From: Pedobacter sandarakinus
GTDB lineage: Bacteria > Bacteroidota > Bacteroidia > Sphingobacteriales > Sphingobacteriaceae
NCBI RefSeq assembly: GCF_026240095.1
Contig: NZ_JAPIVG010000001.1
Span: 1,116,001 to 1,180,000 of the forward strand
Direction: 5' to 3'
Length of the DNA stretch: 64,000 nt
Shown: positions 45,047 through 53,725 of the stretch, piece by piece
Layout of the letters: the number at the start of each line of letters is the position of its first letter
Numbering within the stretch: the stretch's first letter is position 1
Notes under the pieces: generated by a model
What the model saw: the letters and a program-made list of their open reading frames with translations, nothing else
Told to the model about the DNA's origin: nothing
The model's database searches: none
Translations under genes and position numbers: made by a program

Positions 45047-46681
45047 TTATAACCAATCTGATAGTGTAATTGTTACTGTTGTTCCCTTCCCGTCTGACTG
45101 GATGTTTAACACAAACGGTTCACCCTTATAAAGCGTGTTTAGTAAAGATATCCTGTTTTTGCTTAAAGCCAAGCCGAAACCCTGGTATGTTTTTGTTGCG
45201 TCGAAACCTGTTCCGTTATCAAATATGGTTAATACCAAGTCAGATTCCGTTCTATTAAAATTAATTTCAACTTCACCGTTATGCTTCTTACCTGCAATTC
45301 CGTGTTTAACGGCGTTTTCTACAAAAGGCTGTAAAAGCATGGCTGGTATTTCTATATTTTCAGTGTCTAAATCTGCTGAAGCATTAATTTTATATTGAAA
45401 CCCAAATCGCAACTGTTCCATTTGTAAATAATCATCTAACAAGGTTTTTTCTTCGCTTAAGCTGATGAGTTCTTTGCTATCTAAAACATTGCGGGTGAGC
45501 CGGGCAAATTTGCTAAGGTAACGGTTGGCATGATCGATCTCATTCTTGTTCATCAAATTTTGGATGCCGGCCAATGCATTGAACAAAAAATGCGGGTTGA
45601 GTTGTGAACGAACAGCATTCAGCTGGAGTTGAGCGATTTCTTTTTGTTTGGCCTCAGCTGCGATTTTCTTTTTTGCTTGCTTATTTTTGAGGTAAACAAC
45701 TGTTACGCCTGTAATCGATCCAATAATTAGTGAAAATAGTATTATACCTGCGGTGACTTGTTTTGGCGAATAGTTGGGCTGTATTTTTATTTCAAAACGA
45801 AGTCTACTTTGATTGTGGCTGTCTGCCAAGGATGTATTGCCAATCTTTGGATAAATTACGATTTCATACTGCCCAGCCTTCGAGAAATTTGACATAGGCA
45901 GCTTGCATGCAATATTACCAAACCAATCATTTTTCCAAATGGGTTCGTCTATTTTTACAATATCATCCTTCCCATCTATCTTTCTTCTAATTAGAATTTT
46001 GTATAAGAAGACATTTGGTAATGGCTTAATTTGTATTTCTGCCTCGGTTAGTTTGTCATCATAATAGACATAGCCATTGTTAATGATTCTTTGCGCCCTA
46101 TTGTAGGTAATACTTTTCTTTATAATCTCATTCTTTTTGTTTCTTATTATTTCAACTGGCGGGTTATCAAACGTTTCTACAAACACAGCATTTAAGATTT
46201 CCACTGGTTTAGGTTTCTGATTATAAAATACAATGTTGGTTGCCACATCAGATCTACCTAATTTATAAAACACAGCAGTAAGCTTTTTATTAGTGATGTT
46301 GAACTTTCCAAAATCGATGTAGTAAGAATTTTTAGTTTTACTACTTTGACTGGGAAGCGTGTCTTTAGCAACGATTTTAAGATCATTTTCTAAAATAGTG
46401 TACCTGAACGAGTCTATCTTGGCACCATAATACCAATACATTAGATGGATGTTTTGAGCCTTTTCTAGATAGACAACAGAAGTTCTTTCATTCAATGGGT
46501 CAGGCATCAAAGAGCTCACCACTTGGGTATGTTCATCTGCAGAAAACGTTAAATGATCTTTTCCAATTTGGTAATCCCAAAATTGATAGCCCTTAGCAAA
46601 AGGCATCTTGTACAGTGTCTCAATTTGTGCGTTTGCAGCCAAGTAAAAACTTGTAAATAATAGGAGCATTAACTTTTTCAT
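45047..46681 (-). CDS. LytS/YehU-type sensor histidine kinase 2 (orphaned)
   Basis: A 544-residue paralogue of kinase 1 with the same plan: signal peptide ending AANAQ, periplasmic beta-rich sensor of about 285 residues, one membrane helix (about 308-328; AGIILFSLIIGSITGVTVVYL) and a His_kinase domain (QLNPHFLFNALAGIQNL; LLQPFVENAVKHG; IFDNGTGFD). The kinase halves are highly alike and the sensor parts much less so. Its own regulator is the remnant at 44887-45045, so it probably signals through the intact regulator of kinase 1, if at all. Confidence 0.9.
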   Translation of the reverse strand: MKKLMLLLFTSFYLAANAQIETLYKMPFAKGYQFWDYQIGKDHLTFSADEHTQVVSSLMPDPLNERTSVVYLEKAQNIHLMYWYYGAKIDSFRYTILENDLKIVAKDTLPSQSSKTKNSYYIDFGKFNITNKKLTAVFYKLGRSDVATNIVFYNQKPKPVEILNAVFVETFDNPPVEIIRNKKNEIIKKSITYNRAQRIINNGYVYYDDKLTEAEIQIKPLPNVFLYKILIRRKIDGKDDIVKIDEPIWKNDWFGNIACKLPMSNFSKAGQYEIVIYPKIGNTSLADSHNQSRLRFEIKIQPNYSPKQVTAGIILFSLIIGSITGVTVVYLKNKQAKKKIAAEAKQKEIAQLQLNAVRSQLNPHFLFNALAGIQNLMNKNEIDHANRYLSKFARLTRNVLDSKELISLSEEKTLLDDYLQMEQLRFGFQYKINASADLDTENIEIPAMLLQPFVENAVKHGIAGKKHNGEVEINFNRTESDLVLTIFDNGTGFDATKTYQGFGLALSKNRISLLNTLYKGEPFVLNIQSDGKGTTVTITLSDWL

Positions 46682-47101
46682 AATTTATTTTTTATAAACC
46701 TCCGTTTAAAATCTGGTCTATAAAATGCCAAAATAGGAAATCAAACCATTAACCTAGTATTTGAATGCTTTGGGACAGAATTTAGTTAAGGCCTTTCGCA
46801 CAAAGACTCCAGGATTCAATCTACGTCAGCAGCAATGGTGTGCTATGAAGTAATTCTTATTTGTTATTATGACCTCATTCGAAAGCTTCATCTTTGAAGT
46901 TGGGGCAGGTTTTGCCAACGGCCTAAGCACCACTAAGCGAAGTATTTAAACCTGATAGCGCGTAAAGCCCGCAGGGCGAGGTACGAGCACCGAGGACTTG
47001 CAGCAATAGCAGGGCTGCAACCCTCCAAAAGCCACAGCTTGTTCATTTCCAAAACCTTAAAACAGTATTTAGGCTTTCGGAACTAATTCAGCTTTTTTGC
47101 T
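46682..47101. repeat. Gap upstream of prfA with dispersed repeat, copy 3
   Basis: No gene is visible. Bases 46948-47023 (starting AAACCTGATAGCGCG, ending GCAGGGCTGCAACCC) are locally GC-rich and resemble parts of the repeats near 7803 and 27680. The kinase-2 promoter should lie at the left end, on the minus strand. Confidence 0.4.
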
Positions 47102-47109
47102 TATTTTTG
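47102..47109 (+). promoter_or_regulatory. Putative -7 box of prfA
   Basis: TATTTTTG followed by CG, 61 bases before the prfA ATG. It fits TAnnTTTG; the -33 element is weak. Confidence 0.45.
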
Positions 47110-47169
47110 CGTTTCCCTAAGTTTTTGACTGCAAACCAGGCTTTTGGGGATTTCAATTGAAGATTAAAT

Positions 47170-48243
47170 ATGTTAGATAAATTAGAGGCCATAAAACTAC
47201 GTTGGGAAGATGTAGAAGAATCGTTAAGTAATCCTGATGTAATACAGGATATGAAACGTTTTGCGGCTTTAAACAAAGAGTATAAAGATTTAGGCAAGAT
47301 TGTAGATGAGTATAAGGTCTATAAAAATGTGATGAGTAATATTGATGCCAACAAGGAGATTTTAGCAACTGAGAAGGATGCGGAAATGCGTGAGATGGCG
47401 AAAGAGGAGTTGGATTTGATGTTGGCGCAGCAGGAAGAAATGGAAAGCCGGATTAGGCTGATGTTGATTCCAAAAGACCCGGAAGATGCCAAAAATGCTG
47501 TTTTCGAGATCCGTGGCGGTACTGGTGGTGATGAGGCAGCGCTTTTTGCAGGCGATTTATACCGCATGTATACCCGTTATTTTGAAACTAAAGGTTGGAA
47601 TGTGGAAACGGTAGATGTTACTGAAGGTACTGCGGGTGGTTACAAAGAGGTAATTTTAAAGGTAAATGGTGAGGATGTTTATGGCCAACTGAAGTACGAA
47701 AGTGGTGTACACCGCGTGCAGAGAGTGCCTGATACAGAAACCCAGGGTCGTGTGCACACATCTGCAGCTTCGGTAGCAGTGTTGCCAGAGGCAGAGGAGA
47801 TTGATTTATATATTAACCCGGCCGATATTGAACTGCAAACTTCGCGTTCTGGTGGTGCGGGTGGACAAAACGTAAATAAGGTTGAAACGAAAGTACAGTT
47901 AACACACAAGCCATCTGGCATTGTGGTGGTTTGCCAACGCGAACGCTCTCAATTGGGTAACCGTATTATTGCGATGGAGATGTTGCGGAGTAAACTGTAC
48001 GATATTGAGCTACAGAAGAAAAACGGCGATATTGCTGCTAAGCGTAAAACGATGGTTTCTACCGGAGACCGCTCAGCGAAGATTAGAACCTACAACTACC
48101 CACAAGGCAGGGTTACCGAACACCGTATTGGTTTAACAATGTATAACCTGCCTAGTATTATGGATGGCGATATCCAGGAGATTATTGATGCCCTACAATT
48201 TGCCGAGAATGCAGAGAAAATGCAGGAAGGTGCTGTTGGTTAA
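47170..48243 (+). CDS. prfA: Peptide chain release factor 1
   Basis: A 357-residue release factor that reads UAA and UAG. The stop-codon recognition tripeptide is PDT in [19 protein letters not shown] (the PxT of RF1, not the SPF of RF2). The peptidyl-hydrolysis motif is GGQ in [16 protein letters not shown]. The helical N-terminal domain and C-terminal tail have the usual lengths. It lies about 100 bases upstream of tRNA-Asp. Confidence 0.96.
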   Translation: MLDKLEAIKLRWEDVEESLSNPDVIQDMKRFAALNKEYKDLGKIVDEYKVYKNVMSNIDANKEILATEKDAEMREMAKEELDLMLAQQEEMESRIRLMLIPKDPEDAKNAVFEIRGGTGGDEAALFAGDLYRMYTRYFETKGWNVETVDVTEGTAGGYKEVILKVNGEDVYGQLKYESGVHRVQRVPDTETQGRVHTSAASVAVLPEAEEIDLYINPADIELQTSRSGGAGGQNVNKVETKVQLTHKPSGIVVVCQRERSQLGNRIIAMEMLRSKLYDIELQKKNGDIAAKRKTMVSTGDRSAKIRTYNYPQGRVTEHRIGLTMYNLPSIMDGDIQEIIDALQFAENAEKMQEGAVG

Positions 48244-48269
48244 GGCTTTATAATTATTTTGAAAAAAAG

Positions 48270-48300
48270 TTTGCAGTTAGCGATTTTGTCTCTATATTTG
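48270..48300 (+). promoter_or_regulatory. Promoter of the tRNA-Asp gene
   Basis: TTTG (48270-48273) and TATATTTG (48293-48300) with 19 bases between form a near-consensus Bacteroidota promoter. The tRNA begins 49 bases after the -7 box. Confidence 0.75.
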
Positions 48301-48348
48301 CAACCTCGAAAGGGGAAAGAGGTTTAAACTTTTAAAAAGTAAACAAAA

Positions 48349-48422
48349 GGAGTGGTAGTTCAGCTGGTTAGAATGCCTGCCTGTCACGCAGGAGGTCGCG
48401 GGTTCGAGTCCCGTCCATTCCG
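48349..48422 (+). tRNA. tRNA-Asp (anticodon GTC)
   Basis: Acceptor arms GGAGTGG and CCATTCC pair over 7 bp (one G-U). The D-arm is GTTC..., the anticodon stem is CCTGC/GCAGG with loop CTGTCAC (anticodon GTC), and the T-arm GCGGG-TTCGAGT-CCCGT is canonical. The discriminator is G and no CCA is encoded beyond the natural bases. The 3' end is the left boundary of a genomic island. Confidence 0.96.
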
Positions 48423-48463
48423 CAAAGAAAGCCTAAACTTGCAAAAGTTTAGGCTTTTTTGCT
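48410..48463. repeat. Left 54-bp direct repeat (attL) at the tRNA-Asp 3' end
   Basis: These 54 bases (tRNA T-arm 3' half, acceptor arm and terminator) recur without a mismatch at 53726-53779. The sequences differ on both sides of the repeat. This is the classic footprint of site-specific integration into a tRNA 3' end. Confidence 0.9.
48428..48460 (+). terminator. Terminator of tRNA-Asp
   Basis: AAAGCCTAAACTT and AAGTTTAGGCTTT form a 13-bp stem with GCAA loop, then a T-run. Confidence 0.9.
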
Positions 48464-48559
48464 TTCTATCTGCAACAAATGATTTATTTTCAAGCAGGTA
48501 GTAGCACTTTAAATAATACCACTACTCAGCCATAGCAGTTTAAGTAGGGTCATTTGGGT

Positions 48560-48585
48560 TGTTCCTGCCGATTTGCTTTCAAAAA
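48560..48585 (-). pseudogene. Short remnant of the metallopeptidase-like gene
   Basis: GTTCCTGCCGATTTGCTTTC and the following A-run match 52264-52288 with about two mismatches. In the same frame it would read ESKSAGTT against ESKLAGTT. It lies at the distal end of the array, so the array may have grown by duplicating units that once included the peptidase gene. Confidence 0.4.
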
Positions 48586-48586
48586 C

Positions 48587-49204
48587 CTACTTTTCAAAAG
48601 TGATATATCGATCAAATAAACGTTCAATACCAACTATCCCTTTTCGGTTTTTATTGCCCGGGCACTGCTTTTCATAATAATAAGGGGCATAATAAACTAA
48701 TGTTTTTATCTCGGTTTTTGTAATTAAATGCATAATACTATGTCCTCCATCCATAATCACGGCGCTACATTCTGGATAGCTTTTGTCATCCAGTAATTTC
48801 CATGGCGTAAATTTTGAAATCTCCTGCCACATCTTTTTTGATGTATCAGAAGATAATGGCACTATATTGAAGAATATATTGATGCTAGCAGGTTCATTTC
48901 GAAAATTGTTCTTTTTCAATTGTAAAAAAGCCCTTAATGTATCGGGTATGTGAACAAGTTTTCTATTATAAAGTTTAAACAGTCCACTATCTATCGCATT
49001 GTAGGAGAAACAGTTTAAAATCCCAGATTTGTTACTGATAATTTTATAGGATGCCGGTTCGAATGATTGAGTTGGATATTCAATAACGATTGTACTATCT
49101 GCGTATTGCTGAAAAAATTTATGCATTGGGGTTACCCCTTTCGATTGCCCACTACAAGAATAAATACATATTGATAATGCAAAAAATGTCGCTAATATTT
49201 TCAT
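48587..49204 (-). CDS. Island secreted paralogue G1 (type A)
   Basis: A 205-residue protein of a family I do not recognise. The start is taken as the ATG at 49204 (MKILATFF); the frame reaches a TTG at 49216. The signal peptide ends YSCSGQ. The hallmark TPMHKFFQQYADSTI follows directly. Later motifs are NIFFNIVPL, PWKLLDDKSYPEC, IMHLITKTEIKTL and CPGNKNR; the last two cysteines are probably a disulfide. Its C-terminal half is almost identical to G5 and its N-terminal half to G3, so the gene is a mosaic. It sits 8 bases after G2. Confidence 0.75.
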   Translation of the reverse strand: MKILATFFALSICIYSCSGQSKGVTPMHKFFQQYADSTIVIEYPTQSFEPASYKIISNKSGILNCFSYNAIDSGLFKLYNRKLVHIPDTLRAFLQLKKNNFRNEPASINIFFNIVPLSSDTSKKMWQEISKFTPWKLLDDKSYPECSAVIMDGGHSIMHLITKTEIKTLVYYAPYYYEKQCPGNKNRKGIVGIERLFDRYITFEK

Positions 49205-49212
49205 CATAAAAT

Positions 49213-49857
49213 TCAATAATAATTCCCTTTAAACTTTGGGAATTTTTTATTAACTATTTCATCTATCTTAATAAATGCTTGCCTGTATTTATTTCCAGGG
49301 CAAAGTTTTTCGAAATATGCTGGGGTCATAAAAAACAGTGTTTTTATTTCTTGTCTTGTAATAAGATGAATAATAGCAGGCCTGGCTTCTGAGATCACAG
49401 GATCTTCTACATTTTTACAGCCATATCCGAAAATTCTATCATCAACTAATTGCCAGGGTTTTGTTTTTGTAATATCAGCCCACATTTTTTTTGTTGTATC
49501 AGAATTTATAGGTGTAATATTAAAAAAGATGTTAATATCTGCTGGTATATCTTGAAACAGCGTTTTTTTTGCAGATAACATGTTCCACAATATAACCGGA
49601 GAATGTTTTCTGATTGAGCTGATGTTTCTCCATGTTGTATCCACAGCTTCATAACAAAATGAATTAACCATGTTATCTGTCTTAGTTAATATCCTGTAAA
49701 TTGGTGGTCTGCCCTCTATTCTGTATTCCCGAATAATGGTACTATCTGCGTATTGCTGAAAAAATTTATGCATCGGAGTTATGCTCCCTTCAGGATTTAG
49801 CTGGCAATAGCTATTAAAACTCATCATAGTTAGAAGGGTATAGATTATACATTTCAT
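49213..49857 (-). CDS. Island secreted paralogue G2 (type B)
   Basis: A 214-residue member of the array. The signal peptide ends NSYCQ, followed by ITPMHKFFQQYADSTI. The type B marks are YEAVDTTW, SPVILWNMLSAKK, DIPADINIFFNI, PWQLVDDRIFGYGCK and PAYFEKLCPGNKYR, with an extra loop around the GCK cysteine. It ends GNYY and is followed 8 bases later by type A gene G1, forming a B-A pair identical in geometry to G4-G3. Function unknown. Confidence 0.75.
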   Translation of the reverse strand: MKCIIYTLLTMMSFNSYCQLNPEGSITPMHKFFQQYADSTIIREYRIEGRPPIYRILTKTDNMVNSFCYEAVDTTWRNISSIRKHSPVILWNMLSAKKTLFQDIPADINIFFNITPINSDTTKKMWADITKTKPWQLVDDRIFGYGCKNVEDPVISEARPAIIHLITRQEIKTLFFMTPAYFEKLCPGNKYRQAFIKIDEIVNKKFPKFKGNYY

Positions 49858-49985
49858 AAACTCTATTATTTAAGGTGTTCCACAATTAACATTCAAATGT
49901 GATAATACATTACGAATGGCTAAATGTGAATCCGCTATATTTTCAAATAACTATTTATATTGAACTTTAATAGCGTAAAACAGGC

Positions 49986-50618
49986 TTAATTCTTAAATGG
50001 TATTTTCTCGTAAAACAATCGTTCAATTGATATAATTGCTATCCTGTTTGTATTACCAGAACATTGTTCTTCGTAATATTTGGGGTCATAAAAAATTAGT
50101 GTCTTAATTTCTTTTTTTGTCACCAGGTGCATAATTGAATATAACCCATCTGTGGCTACTGCATAATTCTTACCGGGTGGACAGGATGGATAAGACTTGT
50201 CATCAACTAGCTGCCAAGGCTTAAACTTTGTAATATTATCCCACATTTTTTTTGTTGTATCAGACGATAATGGCACTATATTGAAGAATATATTGATGTT
50301 GGCGGGTTCATTTCGAAAATTGTTCTTTTGCAATTGTAAAAAAGCCCTTAATGTATCGGGTATGCGAACAAGTTTTCTGTTATAAAGTTTAAACAGTCCA
50401 CTATCTATCGCATTGTAGGAGAAACAGTTTAAAATCCCAGATTTGTTACTGATAATTTTATAGGATGCCGGTTCAAATGATTGAGTTGGGTATTCGATAA
50501 CGATTGTACTATCTGCGTATTGCTGAAAAAATTTATGCATGGGGGTTACCCCTTTCGATTGCCCATAACAAGAATAAATACATATTGATAATGCAAAAAA
50601 TGTCGCTAATGTTTTCAT
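49986..50618 (-). CDS. Island secreted paralogue G3 (type A)
   Basis: A 210-residue type A member, start taken as the ATG at 50618 (MKTLATFF; a TTG at 50630 is the frame limit). The signal peptide ends YSCYGQ and leads into SKGVTPMHKFFQQYADSTI. Type A marks are YNAIDSGLFKLYNRKL, LRAFLQLQKNNF, PWQLVDDKSYPSC and EEQCSGNTNR. Its first 140 codons are nearly identical in DNA to G1; the rest is clearly diverged. A 128-base spacer separates it from G2 downstream. Confidence 0.75.
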   Translation of the reverse strand: MKTLATFFALSICIYSCYGQSKGVTPMHKFFQQYADSTIVIEYPTQSFEPASYKIISNKSGILNCFSYNAIDSGLFKLYNRKLVRIPDTLRAFLQLQKNNFRNEPANINIFFNIVPLSSDTTKKMWDNITKFKPWQLVDDKSYPSCPPGKNYAVATDGLYSIMHLVTKKEIKTLIFYDPKYYEEQCSGNTNRIAIISIERLFYEKIPFKN

Positions 50619-50626
50619 GATGACTT

Positions 50627-51295
50627 TCAATAATAATTACTCTTAATCTTGGGGTAATATTTATCAATGATTTCTTCAATTTTGATAGCCGCTTTTCTGC
50701 TTTTGTTACCGGGACAAAGTTTTTCGTAATATCCAGGACTCCAAAAAATTAAGGTTTTAATTTCCTTTTTAGTAATTAGATGGATAATCGCGGGACTGCC
50801 TCCGTCATTAACAAAATTATCGGCAATACCTTTACAGCCACCTCCAAAAACTCTATCATCAACGATTTGCCAAGGCTTATGTTTAGAAATCTCATACCAT
50901 ATTTTCTTTACCGTATCTGGTTTTAGGTTAATGATATTAAAAAATATATTAATATCGGCAGGGCGATTTTTAAAATTTGAGCGCTCTGTACCTATCATAT
51001 TCCATAAAATTACAGGAAACATTTTTTTTAATTTGTATAGTGGATAATAAGCAGTGTCTAAAGGATCATAATTAAAAGTATTCACAAAACTTCCAGTTTT
51101 ACTAATAAGCTTGTAGCTCGACGGTTTTCCGTCTGGAACATTTGCATATTCAATTATTATAGTGCTGTCTGCATATTGCTGAAAAAATTTATGCATTAGT
51201 GTTTGACCTAGTGAATAACGCATAAGTTCATCCTGACCGAAACAATAATACCACGAAAGCAAGAATAAAAGAGCGAAAGTAAAGGGTTTTTTCAT
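50627..51295 (-). CDS. Island secreted paralogue G4 (type B)
   Basis: A 222-residue type B member with a signal peptide ending YYCFGQ. The MHKFFQQYADSTI block is preceded by a slightly longer linker (DELMRYSLGQTL). Type B marks: PVILWNMIGTERSNF, RPADINIFFNI, PWQIVDDRVFGGGCK, PAIIHLITKKEIKTL, GYYEKLCPGNKSR and the SNYY end. It is the most diverged member and is followed 8 bases later by G3. Confidence 0.75.
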   Translation of the reverse strand: MKKPFTFALLFLLSWYYCFGQDELMRYSLGQTLMHKFFQQYADSTIIIEYANVPDGKPSSYKLISKTGSFVNTFNYDPLDTAYYPLYKLKKMFPVILWNMIGTERSNFKNRPADINIFFNIINLKPDTVKKIWYEISKHKPWQIVDDRVFGGGCKGIADNFVNDGGSPAIIHLITKKEIKTLIFWSPGYYEKLCPGNKSRKAAIKIEEIIDKYYPKIKSNYY

Positions 51296-51336
51296 CCTAG
51301 GAGAAATAATTTAATCATTTGCTCATTTTTTGTCAT

Positions 51337-51957
51337 TCATCGTTGATTTTTAAAAGTGATATATCTATCGAATAAACGTTCAATACCAGTTATCCCTTGT
51401 CGGTTTTTATTGCCCGGACACTGCTCTTCATAATAATAAGGGGCATAATAAACTAATGTTTTTATCTCAGTTTTTGTAATTAAATGCATAATACTATGTC
51501 CTCCATCCATAATCACGGCGCTACATTCTGGATAGCTTTTGTCATCCAGTAATTTCCATGGCGTAAATTTTGAAATCTCCTGCCACATTTTTTTTGTTGT
51601 ATCAGGAGGTAACGGCACTATATTGAAGAATATATTGATATCAGCAGGCAAGTTTTTAAATAAAATTTTCTTATTGGCAAGCATATTCCAAAATATAATC
51701 GGGGTACTTTTTCTTATCGAACTTATTTTATACCATGTGGTATCAATTGCTTCATAAACGAAAGTGTTAGCAAAGTCATCTGTTTTTGTTAATACCTTAT
51801 ATTTTGGCGGATCGTATCCTTCAGTGGAATATTCGATAAAGATTGTACTATCTGCGTATTGCTGAAAAAATTTATGCATGGGGGTTACCCCTTTCGATTG
51901 AGCAAAACAAAAATTCGTTAAAAAAAACAGAACTAAAAAAAACAATAAATTTTTCAT
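51337..51957 (-). CDS. Island secreted paralogue G5 (B/A chimera)
   Basis: A 206-residue protein, first of the five in transcription order. The signal peptide ends FCFAQ. Up to about residue 125 it is type B (YEAIDTTWYKISSIRK, FWNMLANKK, LPADINIFFNI). From about residue 130 it is type A and almost identical to G1 (EISKFTPWKLLDDKSYPEC, IMDGGHSIMHLITK, CPGNKNRQG, ERLFDRYITF). The junction lies near 51590. It looks like a B-A pair collapsed into one gene by recombination. Confidence 0.75.
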   Translation of the reverse strand: MKNLLFFLVLFFLTNFCFAQSKGVTPMHKFFQQYADSTIFIEYSTEGYDPPKYKVLTKTDDFANTFVYEAIDTTWYKISSIRKSTPIIFWNMLANKKILFKNLPADINIFFNIVPLPPDTTKKMWQEISKFTPWKLLDDKSYPECSAVIMDGGHSIMHLITKTEIKTLVYYAPYYYEEQCPGNKNRQGITGIERLFDRYITFKNQR

Positions 51958-51971
51958 AAATTATTTCATTA

Positions 51972-53537
51972 TTAATTAACACAATTAACTCGCGAATCTA
52001 TTTTAACATTATCATTTCTTCTACTAAAGAGTGAATCTGCCCTCATGTGGACCGTTGTTTCCGGTATATAATAAATTTGAGTATTTTTTAAATTATCTAT
52101 AAAATACCTTGTTTCTTGCAAGCCTTCCCAGGCAAGCCCTAGATAATCATACTGGTCATAATTACTATAGTTTGCATCATATTTTTGAGCAAATTCCTTC
52201 AGCCCTGAAACCAACACACCAATATGCTTAGCAATATATTGGTGATGTATATCTGCTCGGGTAGTTCCTGCTAATTTGCTTTCAAAAATATCCATTAACT
52301 CATTTAATTCCATATTCTCTGGCTTTTTTGTCCAGTTGTTGTTAATATCGTAGCTACCAAAAACTTCATAAGCTTTTTGCATCAAATTGGTATGAAAGGC
52401 CTCGTGCAATAATGTTTTGGCAATCTGAATTGGCGGGGCGCTATTTACAAAAGACCGTCTTAAATTAATGTAAAATTTCAGTTTTATTCGAGGCGTTATC
52501 AATTGTTTCGCCCCTAACATCAGGTCCATTGCTCATAACATCCTTTACTTTAAACGTTAAATTAAATCCTGCTCCCGTAAATGCCTTAAGCAATGAATCA
52601 AATTTTACATTATTATTTAAAAGTTTTAATAAAGCACATTTTGCATTTACATTATTTAAAATACTGTGTCGGTTACAATAATTTTGCTCACATTATTATT
52701 CGTTGCTGAGCTACCTCCCCAGGGATTACCTTGCCAGGGATCTGTTTGATGGCCTGTGCCACAAATGGTTTGGCTGCCAACGTAGTTGCTGTAAACGCTT
52801 TGGCAATACGTAAAATTTGAGCCCACATCTACACAGTTGTAACCCATTATTTGGTATATGGGAATTTCTTTACAGTCATCAGGATAGGCTATGCTTGCAT
52901 TGCGATTTTTATCAGGTGATAGGGATAGTTGTTTATCGAGCTCGTACTGTAGTTTACCAAATCGCTTACTTGCAATATACTCGCCCTTTAAACTATGGTA
53001 TAAGATTATACCTTCGAAATTATCTTCCTGTTTAAGATAGGTATTATTTTCAGGTCTGGCATCTCTTTGGGCTAAATAATCATTTCCAGAAATAATTGTC
53101 ATGAAACAAGCCTCTGTAAAGCCGGCGGTTTTAGAAACCAACAACCTTGTTATACTTTTATTTTTTTCTACCTGATCATCTTTTTGGCTGAGTGCTTCGG
53201 TATTAAATATAAATATACCGTCAGTTGCCATAGGTACCTCGATTATGGTACGGTTAACATCTTGATAACTTTTGGCATTCATCCAATCGAGAACTAAGAT
53301 TTGGTTTGTAGGTGCAGTAATTGTTCCGCCTGACTGAATATTTTTGGCAAACATTGCAGCCGTAATTGGCTGGCCGCCTGTTTGCACCTTAAACCAATTT
53401 TTGGTTTCTGCTATTACCTTGTTTTCAGCCTGTACGCTGCTTTCATCCTTTTTGCAGGACTACATCAAAATTGTAATTGAAAATAGTAAACCCAGGTTAT
53501 ATAAAGTTAGGTTTACAAGTGATGAGGTTTTCTTCAT
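51972..53537 (-). pseudogene. HExxH metallopeptidase-like lipoprotein, broken by a stop and two frameshifts
   Basis: Read as one 520-codon gene from the ATG at 53537: a lipoprotein signal (LGLLFSITILM-stop-SCKKD), an N-terminal domain of about 240 residues with several cysteines near its end, and a C-terminal domain with LLHEAFHTN, a zinc-peptidase-like HExxH. Lesions: an in-frame TAG (53460-53462) in the lipobox; a missing base in an A-run at 52658-52661, ending the frame at 52656; and an extra base in the A-run at 52472-52475. Between the two indels the third frame reads sensibly (LNNVNAKCALLKLL, FNLTFKVKDVMSNG). The open pieces 52656-53387 (GTG start) and 51972-52529 might still be made separately. 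The family is common in Bacteroidota; its substrate is unknown. Confidence 0.75.
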
Positions 53538-53725
53538 TTTGTTAATTTAGATTTAGTTATTATTTTGAGAGATGATTAAATAAAGTTATCATTTACATTG
53601 AACAGTACAAAATCTAAATCAAGGCGGTCGAAGCCGTAAATTTACATCTACATCAATTAAACTGAGAGATGCCTTGATTGGCCATTTAAATAATCTATTA
53701 AAGATGTTTGTGTTGGATATGTGAA

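Noticed and set aside
49094..51890. A 33-base block (ACTATCTGCGTATTGCTGAAA...) recurring five times, resembling a spaced CRISPR-like repeat
   Set aside because: Each copy encodes the conserved QQYADS part of one of the five paralogues, and the intervals are whole genes.
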